The notes below the pieces were generated by a model that was not told the origin of the DNA, ran no database searches, and was given only the letters and a program-made list of their open reading frames with translations. A DNA stretch of 64,000 nucleotides from Thiothrix sp. (lineage in GTDB: Bacteria > Pseudomonadota > Gammaproteobacteria > Thiotrichales > Thiotrichaceae), in assembly GCA_008015155.1 (NCBI GenBank), contig SSFA01000026.1, positions 91,492 through 155,491 of the forward strand, given 5' to 3'. Within the stretch, counting starts at the first letter, position 1, and every line of letters starts with the position of its first letter. Shown here one piece after another: positions 27,241 through 36,074 of the stretch. The position numbers and the translations under genes were made by a program.

Positions 27241-28158
27241 ATGAATCTGCCGACGGTTAAACAACTCCGTTATTTTGTAGCTCTAGAAACTTACGGTCAT
27301 TTTGGACGTGCTGCTGAAGCTTGCTTTGTGTCCCAATCGGCTTTTAGTACTGCCATCCGTGAACTTGAATCAACCCTTGAAGTACAATTAGTTGATCGCA
27401 CTAATAAAAATGTTACCGTCACACATATTGGTCGCCAACTTGCTATTGAAGCCCGACGTTGCCTGCGCGATATTGAAGGCTTAGTTGAACTAGCACGCAG
27501 TAATCAGCAGCCTTTAACCGGTGAATTGAGAATTGGTGTTATTCCTACTATTGCCCCATTTTTATTACCCGAAATTTTACCTAAACTACGTGCAGAGTTT
27601 CCCCGTCTTAAACTCTATCTGACCGAAGATATTACTCAGCGTATTTATGAAAAGCTCATGGATGGGGAACTGGATTTAATTATTCTCGCCCTCCCTTATG
27701 CACTGAGGAATGCAGAGGTACAGCCCTTATTCCGTGACCGTTTTTATCTAGCTTGCCGCGAAGATACCCAACATCTTAATCCCACCAGCTATGATATTGA
27801 GCATTTAGAGCCAGAGACTGTTTTACTCTTAGAAGATGGGCATTGCTTACGGGACCATGCACTCTCTGCTTGTCATTTACAGGATATTGAAAAGATTAGT
27901 CGTTTTGCAGCGAGTAGCTTATTAACTTTGGTGCAGATGTTAGATGCTGATTTAGGCGTATCGTATTTACCTGAAATGGTCATTGGTTCACCTTTATTAG
28001 CAGGTACTGCCGTCAAACTCTGGCCGATTCGTGAAGAAAGTTACCGAGAAATTGGTTTAGCTTGGCGGCGTGGCAGTGCTCGCGAACAAGAGTTTTTGCA
28101 ATTAGGCGAAGCGATTAGAACTGCGAAGATAATGGTTGTTGTACCCGAAAATACGTAA
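27241..28158 (+). CDS. oxyR: OxyR peroxide-sensing LysR-type regulator
   Basis: A 305-residue LysR-family protein: helix-turn-helix at about 5-64, effector domain after 90. The two redox cysteines of OxyR are present with the correct 8-residue gap, Cys202 and Cys211 in EDGHCLRDHALSAC, so a disulfide switch by hydrogen peroxide is expected. It follows the beta-oxidation gene by 22 bases with its own AGGAA and is probably co-transcribed. No catalase or alkyl hydroperoxidase gene is nearby. Its 3' end overlaps gspK by 44 bases on the other strand. Confidence 0.92.
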   Translation: MNLPTVKQLRYFVALETYGHFGRAAEACFVSQSAFSTAIRELESTLEVQLVDRTNKNVTVTHIGRQLAIEARRCLRDIEGLVELARSNQQPLTGELRIGVIPTIAPFLLPEILPKLRAEFPRLKLYLTEDITQRIYEKLMDGELDLIILALPYALRNAEVQPLFRDRFYLACREDTQHLNPTSYDIEHLEPETVLLLEDGHCLRDHALSACHLQDIEKISRFAASSLLTLVQMLDADLGVSYLPEMVIGSPLLAGTAVKLWPIREESYREIGLAWRRGSAREQEFLQLGEAIRTAKIMVVVPENT

Positions 28159-29023
28159 TAAACGGTGGATTATGCCCCGGTAATAAGCGAATCGCGCGCT
28201 CCTCAAAATAAGCGGTTTCACTCTCTAACGCTTTAATCTTTAATTGCAGACGATAAACTGGTTGCTCGGTATGATCTAATAAACCACCACCAAAAGGTGG
28301 TTGTACCCATGCACCTTCTGTTTCTTCACGCTGACGAATATACTCATCGACTGCCGCTTGATCACCATCGGCTAACAATAACAAAACATGCGGTGGGGCT
28401 AACATGGGGTTCACACCATTACTACGGGCATTCACTGATAAATAACTTACTAAGCCTTGGTAGATGAGCGGAGTTACGCCTAAAACTTGTTGTAGCTCTT
28501 CAATCCGCTCAAAAGGTGCATCTTTAGCTCCATAATCTAGACCGGCCACTTTATAATCATCATCTTCAGCACCATTGGCATGTTTTAAATCATCAGAATC
28601 ACGAAAATCCTCAATCGCATCTAATAAAGTTTCCGCCTCTTGCCCCTCGATGCCTAGCGCTTTTAAGACCTTTTGTAATAGTTCTCGGCTAGCTTGATTA
28701 ATATCGATCAGTCCATTTTCACCTATTACCCGAATTTCTACGCCATAGCCATCGCGTGTCCAAGTCGCGGGGCTACCACCTAATTTAATCTGGCGTTTAT
28801 CCACCGGTAGAAATAATTGCATCACCGTATAGTGCGCGGCTGCTTCTGCAAAACTACGCGCTTGAGCTGTCGCACGCGCATAACTAATCAGTTGAGTTTC
28901 AGTTTTCACAGCATAGATCAGAGTGCCTGCCATCGTCATCATCACCATGATCATCCACAGCACCATAATCAGCGCTACGCCACGCTGGTTAGCCTGAGGC
29001 CTAACTCGCGCCCACATACTCAT
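28115..29023 (-). CDS. gspK: GspK type II secretion minor pseudopilin
   Basis: About 302 residues from the ATG at 29023 (frame open to a TTG at 29044). A prepilin-like leader ends NQRG before VALIMVLWMI; there is no Glu at position +5, as usual for GspK. The large globular domain with GENGLIDINQASRELL and DAIEDFRDSDD is the GspK alpha-helical insertion. GspK caps the pseudopilus with GspI and GspJ. It is the last gsp gene here; its coding end runs antisense into oxyR. Confidence 0.9.
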   Translation of the reverse strand: MSMWARVRPQANQRGVALIMVLWMIMVMMTMAGTLIYAVKTETQLISYARATAQARSFAEAAAHYTVMQLFLPVDKRQIKLGGSPATWTRDGYGVEIRVIGENGLIDINQASRELLQKVLKALGIEGQEAETLLDAIEDFRDSDDLKHANGAEDDDYKVAGLDYGAKDAPFERIEELQQVLGVTPLIYQGLVSYLSVNARSNGVNPMLAPPHVLLLLADGDQAAVDEYIRQREETEGAWVQPPFGGGLLDHTEQPVYRLQLKIKALESETAYFEERAIRLLPGHNPPFITYFRVQQPLSSQF

Positions 29024-29642
29024 CAACCTGCGGTAAATCAACAATCAGCTGCGGCCATGCTTGGTGATCTTTATCCTCAATCCGCACACGCATCAGTAAA
29101 GGATAGACTGGCTTATCCAGCCATTCTGCCTGCCAACGTGGATCATCTTTATCGGAATCGGCTGCATAATAATCAAAATGTACGACACCTAAACCACTAT
29201 AGACCAGCACAGGTTCAACATCTTTTAAGGCATCATCCCAACTCAAATCAGGACGATAGGGTGCATAGCGCATTTCCAGCTTACGTTCGCTTCCACTGCG
29301 CTCTACCGATAATTCAATCAGATAAATGCCACCTTGATGTTGTAGGGGTTGTAAAGGTGCTGCATAGCGTACGTAGTGATCCGTACCCTCGAAGGCATAC
29401 ACGGGTCCTTTTTCACCTTGGATTTGTACGACAATAGTTTGGCTGAGTTGATTGCGCAGAAATTCGCTAATAAGACGCGTGTCTTCGGTTTTGAGTAATT
29501 TGCGGTCAGCAGCATCCCAGCCACGGCCAATGGTATGAAAACTAGAAAACAAGGCTAGAAATAACAGTGCCAATAAACTAAAGGCCACCATCATTTCCAG
29601 CAAAGTAAAACCCATTTGCTGCTTGGGTTGGCTGTGACTCAA
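29001..29642 (-). CDS. gspJ: GspJ type II secretion minor pseudopilin
   Basis: A 213-residue prepilin-type protein. The leader MSHSQPKQQMG precedes FTLLEMMVAFSLLALL, with Glu at +5; cleavage and N-methylation by the prepilin peptidase are expected. The globular part contains the GspJ block YVRYAAPLQPLQHQGGIYL. It forms the tip complex with GspI and GspK. Start and stop overlap its neighbours by 4 and about 23 bases, typical of a tight operon. Confidence 0.92.
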   Translation of the reverse strand: MSHSQPKQQMGFTLLEMMVAFSLLALLFLALFSSFHTIGRGWDAADRKLLKTEDTRLISEFLRNQLSQTIVVQIQGEKGPVYAFEGTDHYVRYAAPLQPLQHQGGIYLIELSVERSGSERKLEMRYAPYRPDLSWDDALKDVEPVLVYSGLGVVHFDYYAADSDKDDPRWQAEWLDKPVYPLLMRVRIEDKDHQAWPQLIVDLPQVDEYVGAS

Positions 29643-30070
29643 GTTTTTTCCCCAAAGCGCAGGGAGGATAAAGTAAATTGGCGTTGTTTACCCTCACTGT
29701 CCCAACTAACAATGACTGTTACTTGATAAGGCTCAATGGAAAGCGAAAACTCATCTTGCTTATCATCAAGTCGAATCGGCTGCATGTTAATTGCCCAATG
29801 ATAAGCAGTACCTTCTTCTTGGCCGCTCACCGTATTTTTCTCAACTTTGATTTCACTGCCGATGCTTGCCATCCGTGATTCAGCGACTTGTACCGCAAAG
29901 CTATATTCATCGGCTAAAGCAGCACTTTGCATGGCAGCACCAAATAAATTCAACAAGGAACCTACTACTAAACCCATGATCACAAACGCCACCATGATTT
30001 CGAGTAAAGTAAAGCCTTGCTGGTGCTGAGATTTAGAGCAAGCTAATGCGCCCACTGATCCACTCCACAT
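29639..30070 (-). CDS. gspI: GspI type II secretion minor pseudopilin
   Basis: A 143-residue prepilin-type protein with leader ending HQQG and mature start FTLLEIMVAFVIMG (Glu +5). A second Met lies well inside, so the long leader (18 residues) is kept. GspI nucleates the pseudopilus tip. It overlaps gspH by 38 bases and gspJ by 4. Confidence 0.9.
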   Translation of the reverse strand: MWSGSVGALACSKSQHQQGFTLLEIMVAFVIMGLVVGSLLNLFGAAMQSAALADEYSFAVQVAESRMASIGSEIKVEKNTVSGQEEGTAYHWAINMQPIRLDDKQDEFSLSIEPYQVTVIVSWDSEGKQRQFTLSSLRFGEKT

Positions 30071-30464
30071 TCACCTTAAAGCTCTGTCCGCGTGCGCTGA
30101 GTTCGACTGAACCACCCGTCGAACTCCCATCAGGATAAAAGCGAATATTGCCTTGGGTTGCAGACAGCACTTCTGTTTTAGCCGTATTAATTTTGGCTTC
30201 GATGCTAGGATGTAAAACTCGCTGCTCGATTTTATTCGTTGCCAAACCAAAATAGCGGCTACTAATATCCATGGTCCAAACCATTTCTTTACGCTGTAAG
30301 ATGGCCACACTACGTGCTTGCCGCATACTGGTAGCGACTTCGTGCGCAGCTTTACGCAGAACCGGGCCTTCAGTAAAGGAGCTTGCAACCACACCCATCA
30401 TCAGTGCTGCAATCACCAGCACTAAGATGACTTCAATTAGACTGAAGCCCCGCTGCTGGTACAT
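30033..30464 (-). CDS. gspH: GspH type II secretion minor pseudopilin
   Basis: A prepilin-type protein of 143 residues from the ATG at 30464, giving a short leader MYQQRG before FSLIEVILVLVIAA (Glu +5); the frame is open seven codons further upstream. Family features are the AAHEVATSMRQARSVAILQ helix and a C-terminal IRFYPDGSSTGG block typical of the GspH/FimT group. It lies between gspG and gspI in the standard order. Confidence 0.9.
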   Translation of the reverse strand: MYQQRGFSLIEVILVLVIAALMMGVVASSFTEGPVLRKAAHEVATSMRQARSVAILQRKEMVWTMDISSRYFGLATNKIEQRVLHPSIEAKINTAKTEVLSATQGNIRFYPDGSSTGGSVELSARGQSFKVNVEWISGRISLL

Positions 30465-30466
30465 GA

Positions 30467-30919
30467 TTAGTTCTTTTTCACCCACAAGGAAATATCAGCA
30501 TCATCGCCTTCGCCACCTGCCGCGCCATCTGCACCCAACGAGAGCAGATCATAAGGTTGGCTATTGCTACCGGGACGTTTGTATTGATATTCGTTATTCC
30601 ATGGGTCTTGGGGCACGCCTTTCTTTAAATAAGGGCCGTTCCAGCCTTTAGCCCCAGAAGGTGATTCAACCAAGGCTTTTAGACCTTCTGAACTCGTAGG
30701 GTAGTTGCCAACTTCTAAACGATACATATCTAGGGCGGCACTAATATTTTCAATCTGCACCTTGGCGGATTGGCTTTTACCACGGCCTAAATACTTCATC
30801 GCCTGAGGGCCAACAATGCCCGCAATCAAGCCTAATATGACTAGAACGATCATTAATTCAATTAAGCTAAAACCGCGCATAGAATGCTTCAATGAATTAG
30901 CTTTAGATGATTGCAACAT
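30467..30919 (-). CDS. gspG: GspG type II secretion major pseudopilin
   Basis: A 150-residue major pseudopilin. After the leader ending MRG the mature protein begins FSLIELMIVLVILG, and the conserved GNYPTSSEGLKALVESP and DPWNNEYQYKRPG blocks follow, the second belonging to the calcium-binding loop region with Asp residues near the C-terminus. It assembles into the periplasmic pseudopilus that pushes substrates through GspD. AAGGAGC precedes the ATG. Confidence 0.96.
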   Translation of the reverse strand: MLQSSKANSLKHSMRGFSLIELMIVLVILGLIAGIVGPQAMKYLGRGKSQSAKVQIENISAALDMYRLEVGNYPTSSEGLKALVESPSGAKGWNGPYLKKGVPQDPWNNEYQYKRPGSNSQPYDLLSLGADGAAGGEGDDADISLWVKKN

Positions 30920-30968
30920 GCTAACAAGCTCCTTTTTGTTATTAATTATCTATTTGTTATGCAAAGGA

Positions 30969-32198
30969 TTATTGGACTAAATCGGCCATGCTAATCATAG
31001 GAATCAAGATCGCACCGATGATCACTAAAATAGCCATTGCCATGATTAGAATTAAAATGGGTTCAAGCAATGACAACATACGCTGTACCGCATTGCGCAC
31101 TTCAGTGTCATAAATATTGGCGACTTCGTTGAGTAGCTGCTCCATTTGCCCCGTTTCTTCCCCAACCCGTAACATATGTAAGGCATAAGCTGGAAATACA
31201 CGTTTACTCATCAAGGTACGTGTCAGGCTCTCGCCTTGTTTTAGACTATCCGCAGCCTCACCCACCGATTTAGCCATCACACGATTGCTCATGGTATTTT
31301 TGACAATCTGCAGTGAACCCAGTAAAGGCACGCCGTTGTGTAGTAAAGTACCCAAGCCACGCGAAAAACGCGCCATTTCTACCTTACTCAATAAGTCGCC
31401 AACAATCGGCCAGCGCAACATAGAACGATCTAACCATAAGCGCGCTTGCTCATTGGTGAATAGGTATTGCAAAAGAATCAGAATGAATAACAATCCACCC
31501 AATAAAGCCCACCAATAAACCTTTAATAACTCGCCGGCCGCCATGACTACTTTAGTCAAGGTAGGTAAATCTGCCCCCATATCCTCAAACATTTGCGAAA
31601 ACTGCGGTACTACGAACAGAAGTAACGCAACAATTGAGACCATCGCAACCACGAATAAAATGCTAGGGTAAATTAAGGCGGAAATCACCGTACCACGCAG
31701 CTCTTTCGCCCGCAGCATATAGTCCACTAAACGTGCTAGAGCATCCCCAATTGAACCGCTCGCTTCCCCTGCACGAATCATATTCACATAGAAGCGTGAA
31801 AATTTACTCGTTTCTTCCAATGCATCCGCGAAATGTACGCCACTGCGCACTCGTTCTTGTAAGACTCGGACTAAGGCACTCATGCCCGGTTGCTCAATCA
31901 ACTCTAATTGAATGCTCAAGGCTCGATCCAAGGGTAAACCCGCATTGAGCATGGAAGAAAGCTGTTGGGTAAAAGCAATAATATCCGCTTGACTGACTTT
32001 CTTACTACCAAATAGGCTTTTCTTTTTCTTATCGCCTGCGTCTAAACTGATGCTACTCGCCCCTGCTGGTTTGACTTGCAAAGGCAATAAACCCTGAGCA
32101 TGAATGCGTTCAATGGCTTGTGCTTCATTGGGAGCTTCCACCGAGCCGGTTTGCTGAGCGCCTGTCGACGCTAAGGCTTTATATTCAAACAGTGGCAT
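30969..32198 (-). CDS. gspF: GspF type II secretion inner-membrane platform protein
   Basis: 409 residues from the ATG at 32198 (MPLFEYKAL), the normal GspF start; seven upstream codons are open. Two repeated T2SF domains (about 60-190 and 265-390) carry three membrane helices. GspF links the GspE motor to the pseudopilus base. Its start lies 14 bases inside the gspE 3' end. About 50 bases separate it from gspG. Confidence 0.95.
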   Translation of the reverse strand: MPLFEYKALASTGAQQTGSVEAPNEAQAIERIHAQGLLPLQVKPAGASSISLDAGDKKKKSLFGSKKVSQADIIAFTQQLSSMLNAGLPLDRALSIQLELIEQPGMSALVRVLQERVRSGVHFADALEETSKFSRFYVNMIRAGEASGSIGDALARLVDYMLRAKELRGTVISALIYPSILFVVAMVSIVALLLFVVPQFSQMFEDMGADLPTLTKVVMAAGELLKVYWWALLGGLLFILILLQYLFTNEQARLWLDRSMLRWPIVGDLLSKVEMARFSRGLGTLLHNGVPLLGSLQIVKNTMSNRVMAKSVGEAADSLKQGESLTRTLMSKRVFPAYALHMLRVGEETGQMEQLLNEVANIYDTEVRNAVQRMLSLLEPILILIMAMAILVIIGAILIPMISMADLVQ

Positions 32199-33906
32199 TT
32201 GGAGTTTCCTCCGCGACACGTAACACTTCTTCTAAAGTTGTTACCCCTTTTAAGGCTTTCAGTAAGCCATCTTCGTACATGGTACGCATGCCAGCCTTTC
32301 GAGCTTGTTCTTGAATCACGCCCGCATCCTCATGCTTAAGCACGAGGCGGCGAATTGCATCATCCATGACTAAAACTTCATGAATCGCACTACGCCCTTT
32401 ATAGCCGGTGAAACCACAGGCTCGACAGCCTTTGGCATGCCACAAACGCATCTCGCCGTCTCGTTGATATTGACGCAAACCAAGCTCATGCTCGATTTCA
32501 GCTAGGACACTATGCGGTTCGCGGCATTGTGGACATAAACGCCTGACTAAGCGCTGCGCTAGAATGCAATTGACGGTTGAGGTAATCAGATAATCTTCAA
32601 TACCCATGTCCAATAAGCGCGTCACGCCACTCGCCGCATCATTGGTATGAATAGTGGAAAGCACCAAGTGTCCAGTTAAAGCCGATTGAATCGCAATCCG
32701 TGCGGTCTCCACGTCGCGCATCTCGCCGATCATAATAATGTCTGGGTCTTGGCGCACAATAGAGCGCAAAGCATCGGAGAAGGTTAAACCAATTTTAGGA
32801 TTAGCTTGAATCTGATTAATCCCTTCTAACTCATATTCAACCGGATCTTCTACGGTTAGAATTTTGTTTTCAGTCGTATTCATCTGCGTGAGGGCAGCAT
32901 ACAAAGTCGTGGTTTTACCTGAGCCTGTGGGGCCAGTGACTAAGACCACGCCATGCGGTTGATTTAATTCACGCTGCAAACGCGAGAAGTTTTCCTCTGA
33001 AAAACCTAAAGAACTAAGTTCGAGTTTAACGCTGTTTTTATCCAACAAACGCATCACTACGCTTTCACCATGCATAGTGGGTACGGTTGAAACCCGCATA
33101 TCAATTTCTTTCCCCTGCGCTTTCAGCTGAATCCGCCCATCCTGAGGTAAACGGCGCTCAGCAATATTCAAGCGAGCCATCAGCTTAATCCGCGACAACA
33201 CTGCAGCCGTCATCGTCGCAGGTGGTGAATCTACTTCGTGAATCACCCCATCAATCCGATAACGGACTTTTAAATGGGTTTCAAAAGGCTCAATGTGAAT
33301 ATCCGAAGCACGTCTTGCCATTGCTTCTGTCATGATTTGATTCACAATCTTAATGACGGGCGCTTCACTGGCCATATCCTTTAAATGCTCAATATCCGCC
33401 ATCCCATCGTCGCGAGTACTGATTTCGAAATCTTCTTCGTCTTTTTTCGCACTTGCACTGTATAAGCGTTCAATATTCGCACGAATTTCAGACGGTAGAC
33501 CTAAGAGTGGTTTGATCGGTTTGCCTACTGCCATCATCAAAGCTTGGCGCGCAAACTCGTCTCCTGGGTCAGACATGGCGATCGTGAGCACACCCTCATG
33601 CTCGTATAAGGGTATGATCTCAGCCGAGCGCATATAATTTATAGAAATGCCTAAATCCGGCAGTGGCTCCATTGGATAATCACGTGTTAAGGCTAAGGCG
33701 ATACCCAAATGACGTGAGAGCACAACAGCCACTTCTTGTTCAGTCAGTAAGCCCAAACGAACTAGCACACTGCCGAGGGGCTGATGAATTTCGGTTTGTG
33801 CACGCAATGCACGTTCCAGATCAGCAGGCTTAATTTTACCCAGCTGAACTAAGCGCTCACCAAAGGGAACCGGTACACGGGCTGGTTTGGACATAGGAGC
33901 TAGCAT
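32185..33906 (-). CDS. gspE: GspE type II secretion assembly ATPase
   Basis: A 573-residue hexameric motor. N-terminal GspE_N-type domains occupy about 15-160. The ATPase domain has Walker A GPTGSGKT at 325-332, the Asp box TVEDPVEYEL, Walker B IIMIGEMRD and the His box STIHTNDAASG. A tetracysteine zinc site (Cys458, 461, 494, 497) is present, as in GspE of Xcp/Gsp systems. It is the first of the E-K genes; Met5 is an alternative start. Confidence 0.95.
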   Translation of the reverse strand: MLAPMSKPARVPVPFGERLVQLGKIKPADLERALRAQTEIHQPLGSVLVRLGLLTEQEVAVVLSRHLGIALALTRDYPMEPLPDLGISINYMRSAEIIPLYEHEGVLTIAMSDPGDEFARQALMMAVGKPIKPLLGLPSEIRANIERLYSASAKKDEEDFEISTRDDGMADIEHLKDMASEAPVIKIVNQIMTEAMARRASDIHIEPFETHLKVRYRIDGVIHEVDSPPATMTAAVLSRIKLMARLNIAERRLPQDGRIQLKAQGKEIDMRVSTVPTMHGESVVMRLLDKNSVKLELSSLGFSEENFSRLQRELNQPHGVVLVTGPTGSGKTTTLYAALTQMNTTENKILTVEDPVEYELEGINQIQANPKIGLTFSDALRSIVRQDPDIIMIGEMRDVETARIAIQSALTGHLVLSTIHTNDAASGVTRLLDMGIEDYLITSTVNCILAQRLVRRLCPQCREPHSVLAEIEHELGLRQYQRDGEMRLWHAKGCRACGFTGYKGRSAIHEVLVMDDAIRRLVLKHEDAGVIQEQARKAGMRTMYEDGLLKALKGVTTLEEVLRVAEETPNATV

Positions 33907-34063
33907 AGATAATTCTTATTTATTGTTAGTATGGTGATAACACGGCCAGCAAGCAAAGCCAAGTTTAGCTTAGGGAAGACCAAGCAACTTGGAAATCGTA
34001 ATAATTTTTATTGATTAGAGAGAAACATGCAAGCAGTTTCTCTCTGAGCGGAAAGCCAGCAAT

Positions 34064-34585
34064 TTATTGATTAGGTAAGTTACTACTCATCATAGCAAGA
34101 CTACCAAACCCTACCACCATAAATACGATCATCAAAACGATAGAGACAATCGCTAAAATCCCCACTAATTTCCAGAAACTTGCTTGAGCTTCTAGAGCAG
34201 CTTCCATATCAGCAGCACTTAAACCGGTCACGGCACGTTTAATGGCATTGGCATAACGCAGTAAATACAGTGAGGCAATAAAGTAAATGACTGCTATTAA
34301 TAAATACATGACGCCCATACCAATCATAAAACCCGTACCAGCTAAACCTGCGCCAGCATCAAGGCCTTGCATGCCCCCCATCCCCATCATGCCGCCGCCT
34401 AAAAACATAGGAATACTGGCGATCAGCGTGAATGCCGCCCCAATAAATCCAAGAATGGCGATAAACAAAACCCAAGGTCGAGTCTTACGTAAAGAGGCAA
34501 CAACGCGTTCGGTCATTAAACCACTACCACCCGCTACATCGCGCACAACCGAGCGGGGTGGAGCATAAGCATCTTGAACACTCAT
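34064..34585 (-). CDS. DUF5362-like small membrane protein
   Basis: A 173-residue protein from the ATG at 34585 (a TTG precedes it). Four membrane segments can be drawn: about 37-60, 80-95, 97-115 and 142-165, with a Gly/Met-rich loop (GGGMMGMGGMQG) between the first two. The layout agrees with the uncharacterised DUF5362 family, but the assignment is from overall impression. No function is known. It stands alone between gspE and the SCP2-like gene. Confidence 0.55.
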   Translation of the reverse strand: MSVQDAYAPPRSVVRDVAGGSGLMTERVVASLRKTRPWVLFIAILGFIGAAFTLIASIPMFLGGGMMGMGGMQGLDAGAGLAGTGFMIGMGVMYLLIAVIYFIASLYLLRYANAIKRAVTGLSAADMEAALEAQASFWKLVGILAIVSIVLMIVFMVVGFGSLAMMSSNLPNQ

Positions 34586-34738
34586 CAAATCACCTTAATT
34601 CTTTTAATGAAAATTTAAGCTTAGCTTAATCAAAGCAATAAGGTGAACAAGAGCCGAACAACGGCTATAAAAAGTCTACTGAGTTATTGGGTACTGAATA
34701 AAAATAATTTAGGTATAGCACGCAATTGCGCAGCAACA

Positions 34739-34769
34739 AGCACGAGTTTGTGGTTCTTAAACTCGTGCT
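34739..34769 (-). terminator. Long perfect hairpin after the SCP2-like gene
   Basis: AGCACGAGTTT (34739-34749) and AAACTCGTGCT (34759-34769) form a perfect 11-base stem with a 9-base loop, 12 bases past the stop on the minus strand. No U-tract follows. Confidence 0.5.
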
Positions 34770-34781
34770 AGCCACAAAAAA

Positions 34782-35186
34782 TCACTGAGTCTTAATTTTT
34801 TGCATTAAACCAAATGATTTTACGAAGGGGCCTGCCATCTTCGGATTTTTAATCATGGCTCCATAATCACCCGTTTTAAATTTGAGTTTACCGGTAGTGT
34901 AAGCCAAACCCATGCCGGTTAGACCTAGGCCCTTTTCCACCCATTTCAGCCAATCTTTACGTTCTGCGCGCATATCCCAATCCGGTTTTTCGCCACTATA
35001 AGCGCCGGCTCGAGTACACACACCCTTCTCAACGACAAATACACCACGAGGCTGCTCTTCATCTTTAAAACCGCAAGTAATAATTGAATTGAAATCAATC
35101 TCGGCTAACTTAGCACTGACCTCAGGCTCTTTATTCCATTGCTCTCTTAATTCATTCATCCAATCAGCAGAAAATAATTCCGGCAT
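34782..35186 (-). CDS. SCP2 sterol-carrier-domain-like protein
   Basis: A 134-residue soluble protein. The C-terminal half (LKFKTGDYGAMIKNPKMAG followed by FVKSFGLM) and the central WDMRAERKDW resemble bacterial SCP2-fold lipid-binding proteins, which bind acyl chains or other hydrophobic ligands; no ligand can be named. No signal or membrane segment is visible. It is followed by a strong hairpin and preceded by the DUF2889 gene on the same strand, 123 bases away. Confidence 0.7.
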   Translation of the reverse strand: MPELFSADWMNELREQWNKEPEVSAKLAEIDFNSIITCGFKDEEQPRGVFVVEKGVCTRAGAYSGEKPDWDMRAERKDWLKWVEKGLGLTGMGLAYTTGKLKFKTGDYGAMIKNPKMAGPFVKSFGLMQKIKTQ

Positions 35187-35309
35187 AGCAAATCATCCCA
35201 TCAAGACATAACAAGTGGCTAAAAAATTCAAGGTCTCGCGGTTATAGCCTGCTAAGTGCAAGAATCACAATATAACTAAGTGGGGAGCCCAGCAGCTTAA
35301 GTCTATCTC

Positions 35310-35876
35310 TTACGAGTTATCCGGTGCTTGATAAGCATGTGGCCAATGCTCTAAAACGACTGGACTCGTCAAAGCTAATGCATGGCAGGTGTGCAAATGC
35401 TTAGGGATTGCTTTTGGATCAGGATCAACAAAATTATTCCGGCGCATTTTTGAGCCGCCTACGGTTTGGAAAGCAGCAGTCGCGATAGTAGCTAATAATT
35501 CAGTGATATGGGTGCAACCTTGAATACCCCCGAAGATTTCTTTAGTTTTTTGATTCCAGCCAGGTGCGATGCGTAGACCAATTAAACGACTGTAAGCAGG
35601 GTGAATCGCTGTACAATAATTAAAAGGTGCCGCATCTGTCACCGCTTCGGCTGCATGAATTAGTAAAGTTTCATCCACGGTTAAACGCAATTTCATATCA
35701 TGAAGGGCTTCGTCTGCCTCGATGCGTCCACCACGGTCTTTATTAGGAAAGGAATAAGGTTTGGTATCGACAATATGGGCTTCGATATCCCATAAACCAT
35801 CTTTACGCTCATAACCCTGACAGACAATCGTGCGGGTATGAGCCAGTTCGCGCTCGACTGGCTTAGATAAAGGCAT
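35310..35876 (-). CDS. DUF2889 family protein
   Basis: A 188-residue soluble protein. The order of blocks fits DUF2889: RTIVCQGYERKDGLWDIEAH near the start, DEALHDMKLRLTVDE, then a Cys/His-bearing centre with IAPGWNQKTKEIFGGIQGCT and HITELL. Conserved Cys and His hint at a metal or redox role, but no function is established. DUF2889 genes are often found near aromatic or lipid catabolism in proteobacteria (family knowledge; weak here). Divergent from the VWA gene across 198 bases. Confidence 0.8.
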   Translation of the reverse strand: MPLSKPVERELAHTRTIVCQGYERKDGLWDIEAHIVDTKPYSFPNKDRGGRIEADEALHDMKLRLTVDETLLIHAAEAVTDAAPFNYCTAIHPAYSRLIGLRIAPGWNQKTKEIFGGIQGCTHITELLATIATAAFQTVGGSKMRRNNFVDPDPKAIPKHLHTCHALALTSPVVLEHWPHAYQAPDNS

Positions 35877-36074
35877 AATTGAGTATTCCGCTAGAAAATA
35901 AGTTTAAACACAATAAAGACATCCGCTAAAACCTGCAAGTTATGCGTGACTTAGCCATCTATCGTAATCTTGCAGACTTGTTCTTGAAATCACACCACTT
36001 GTTGCTGTCTTGGTCTACATTTTTGTTTAGATAGTGCTACTCTTGGCAGCAAGATTCAGAATACCCCATTCATA

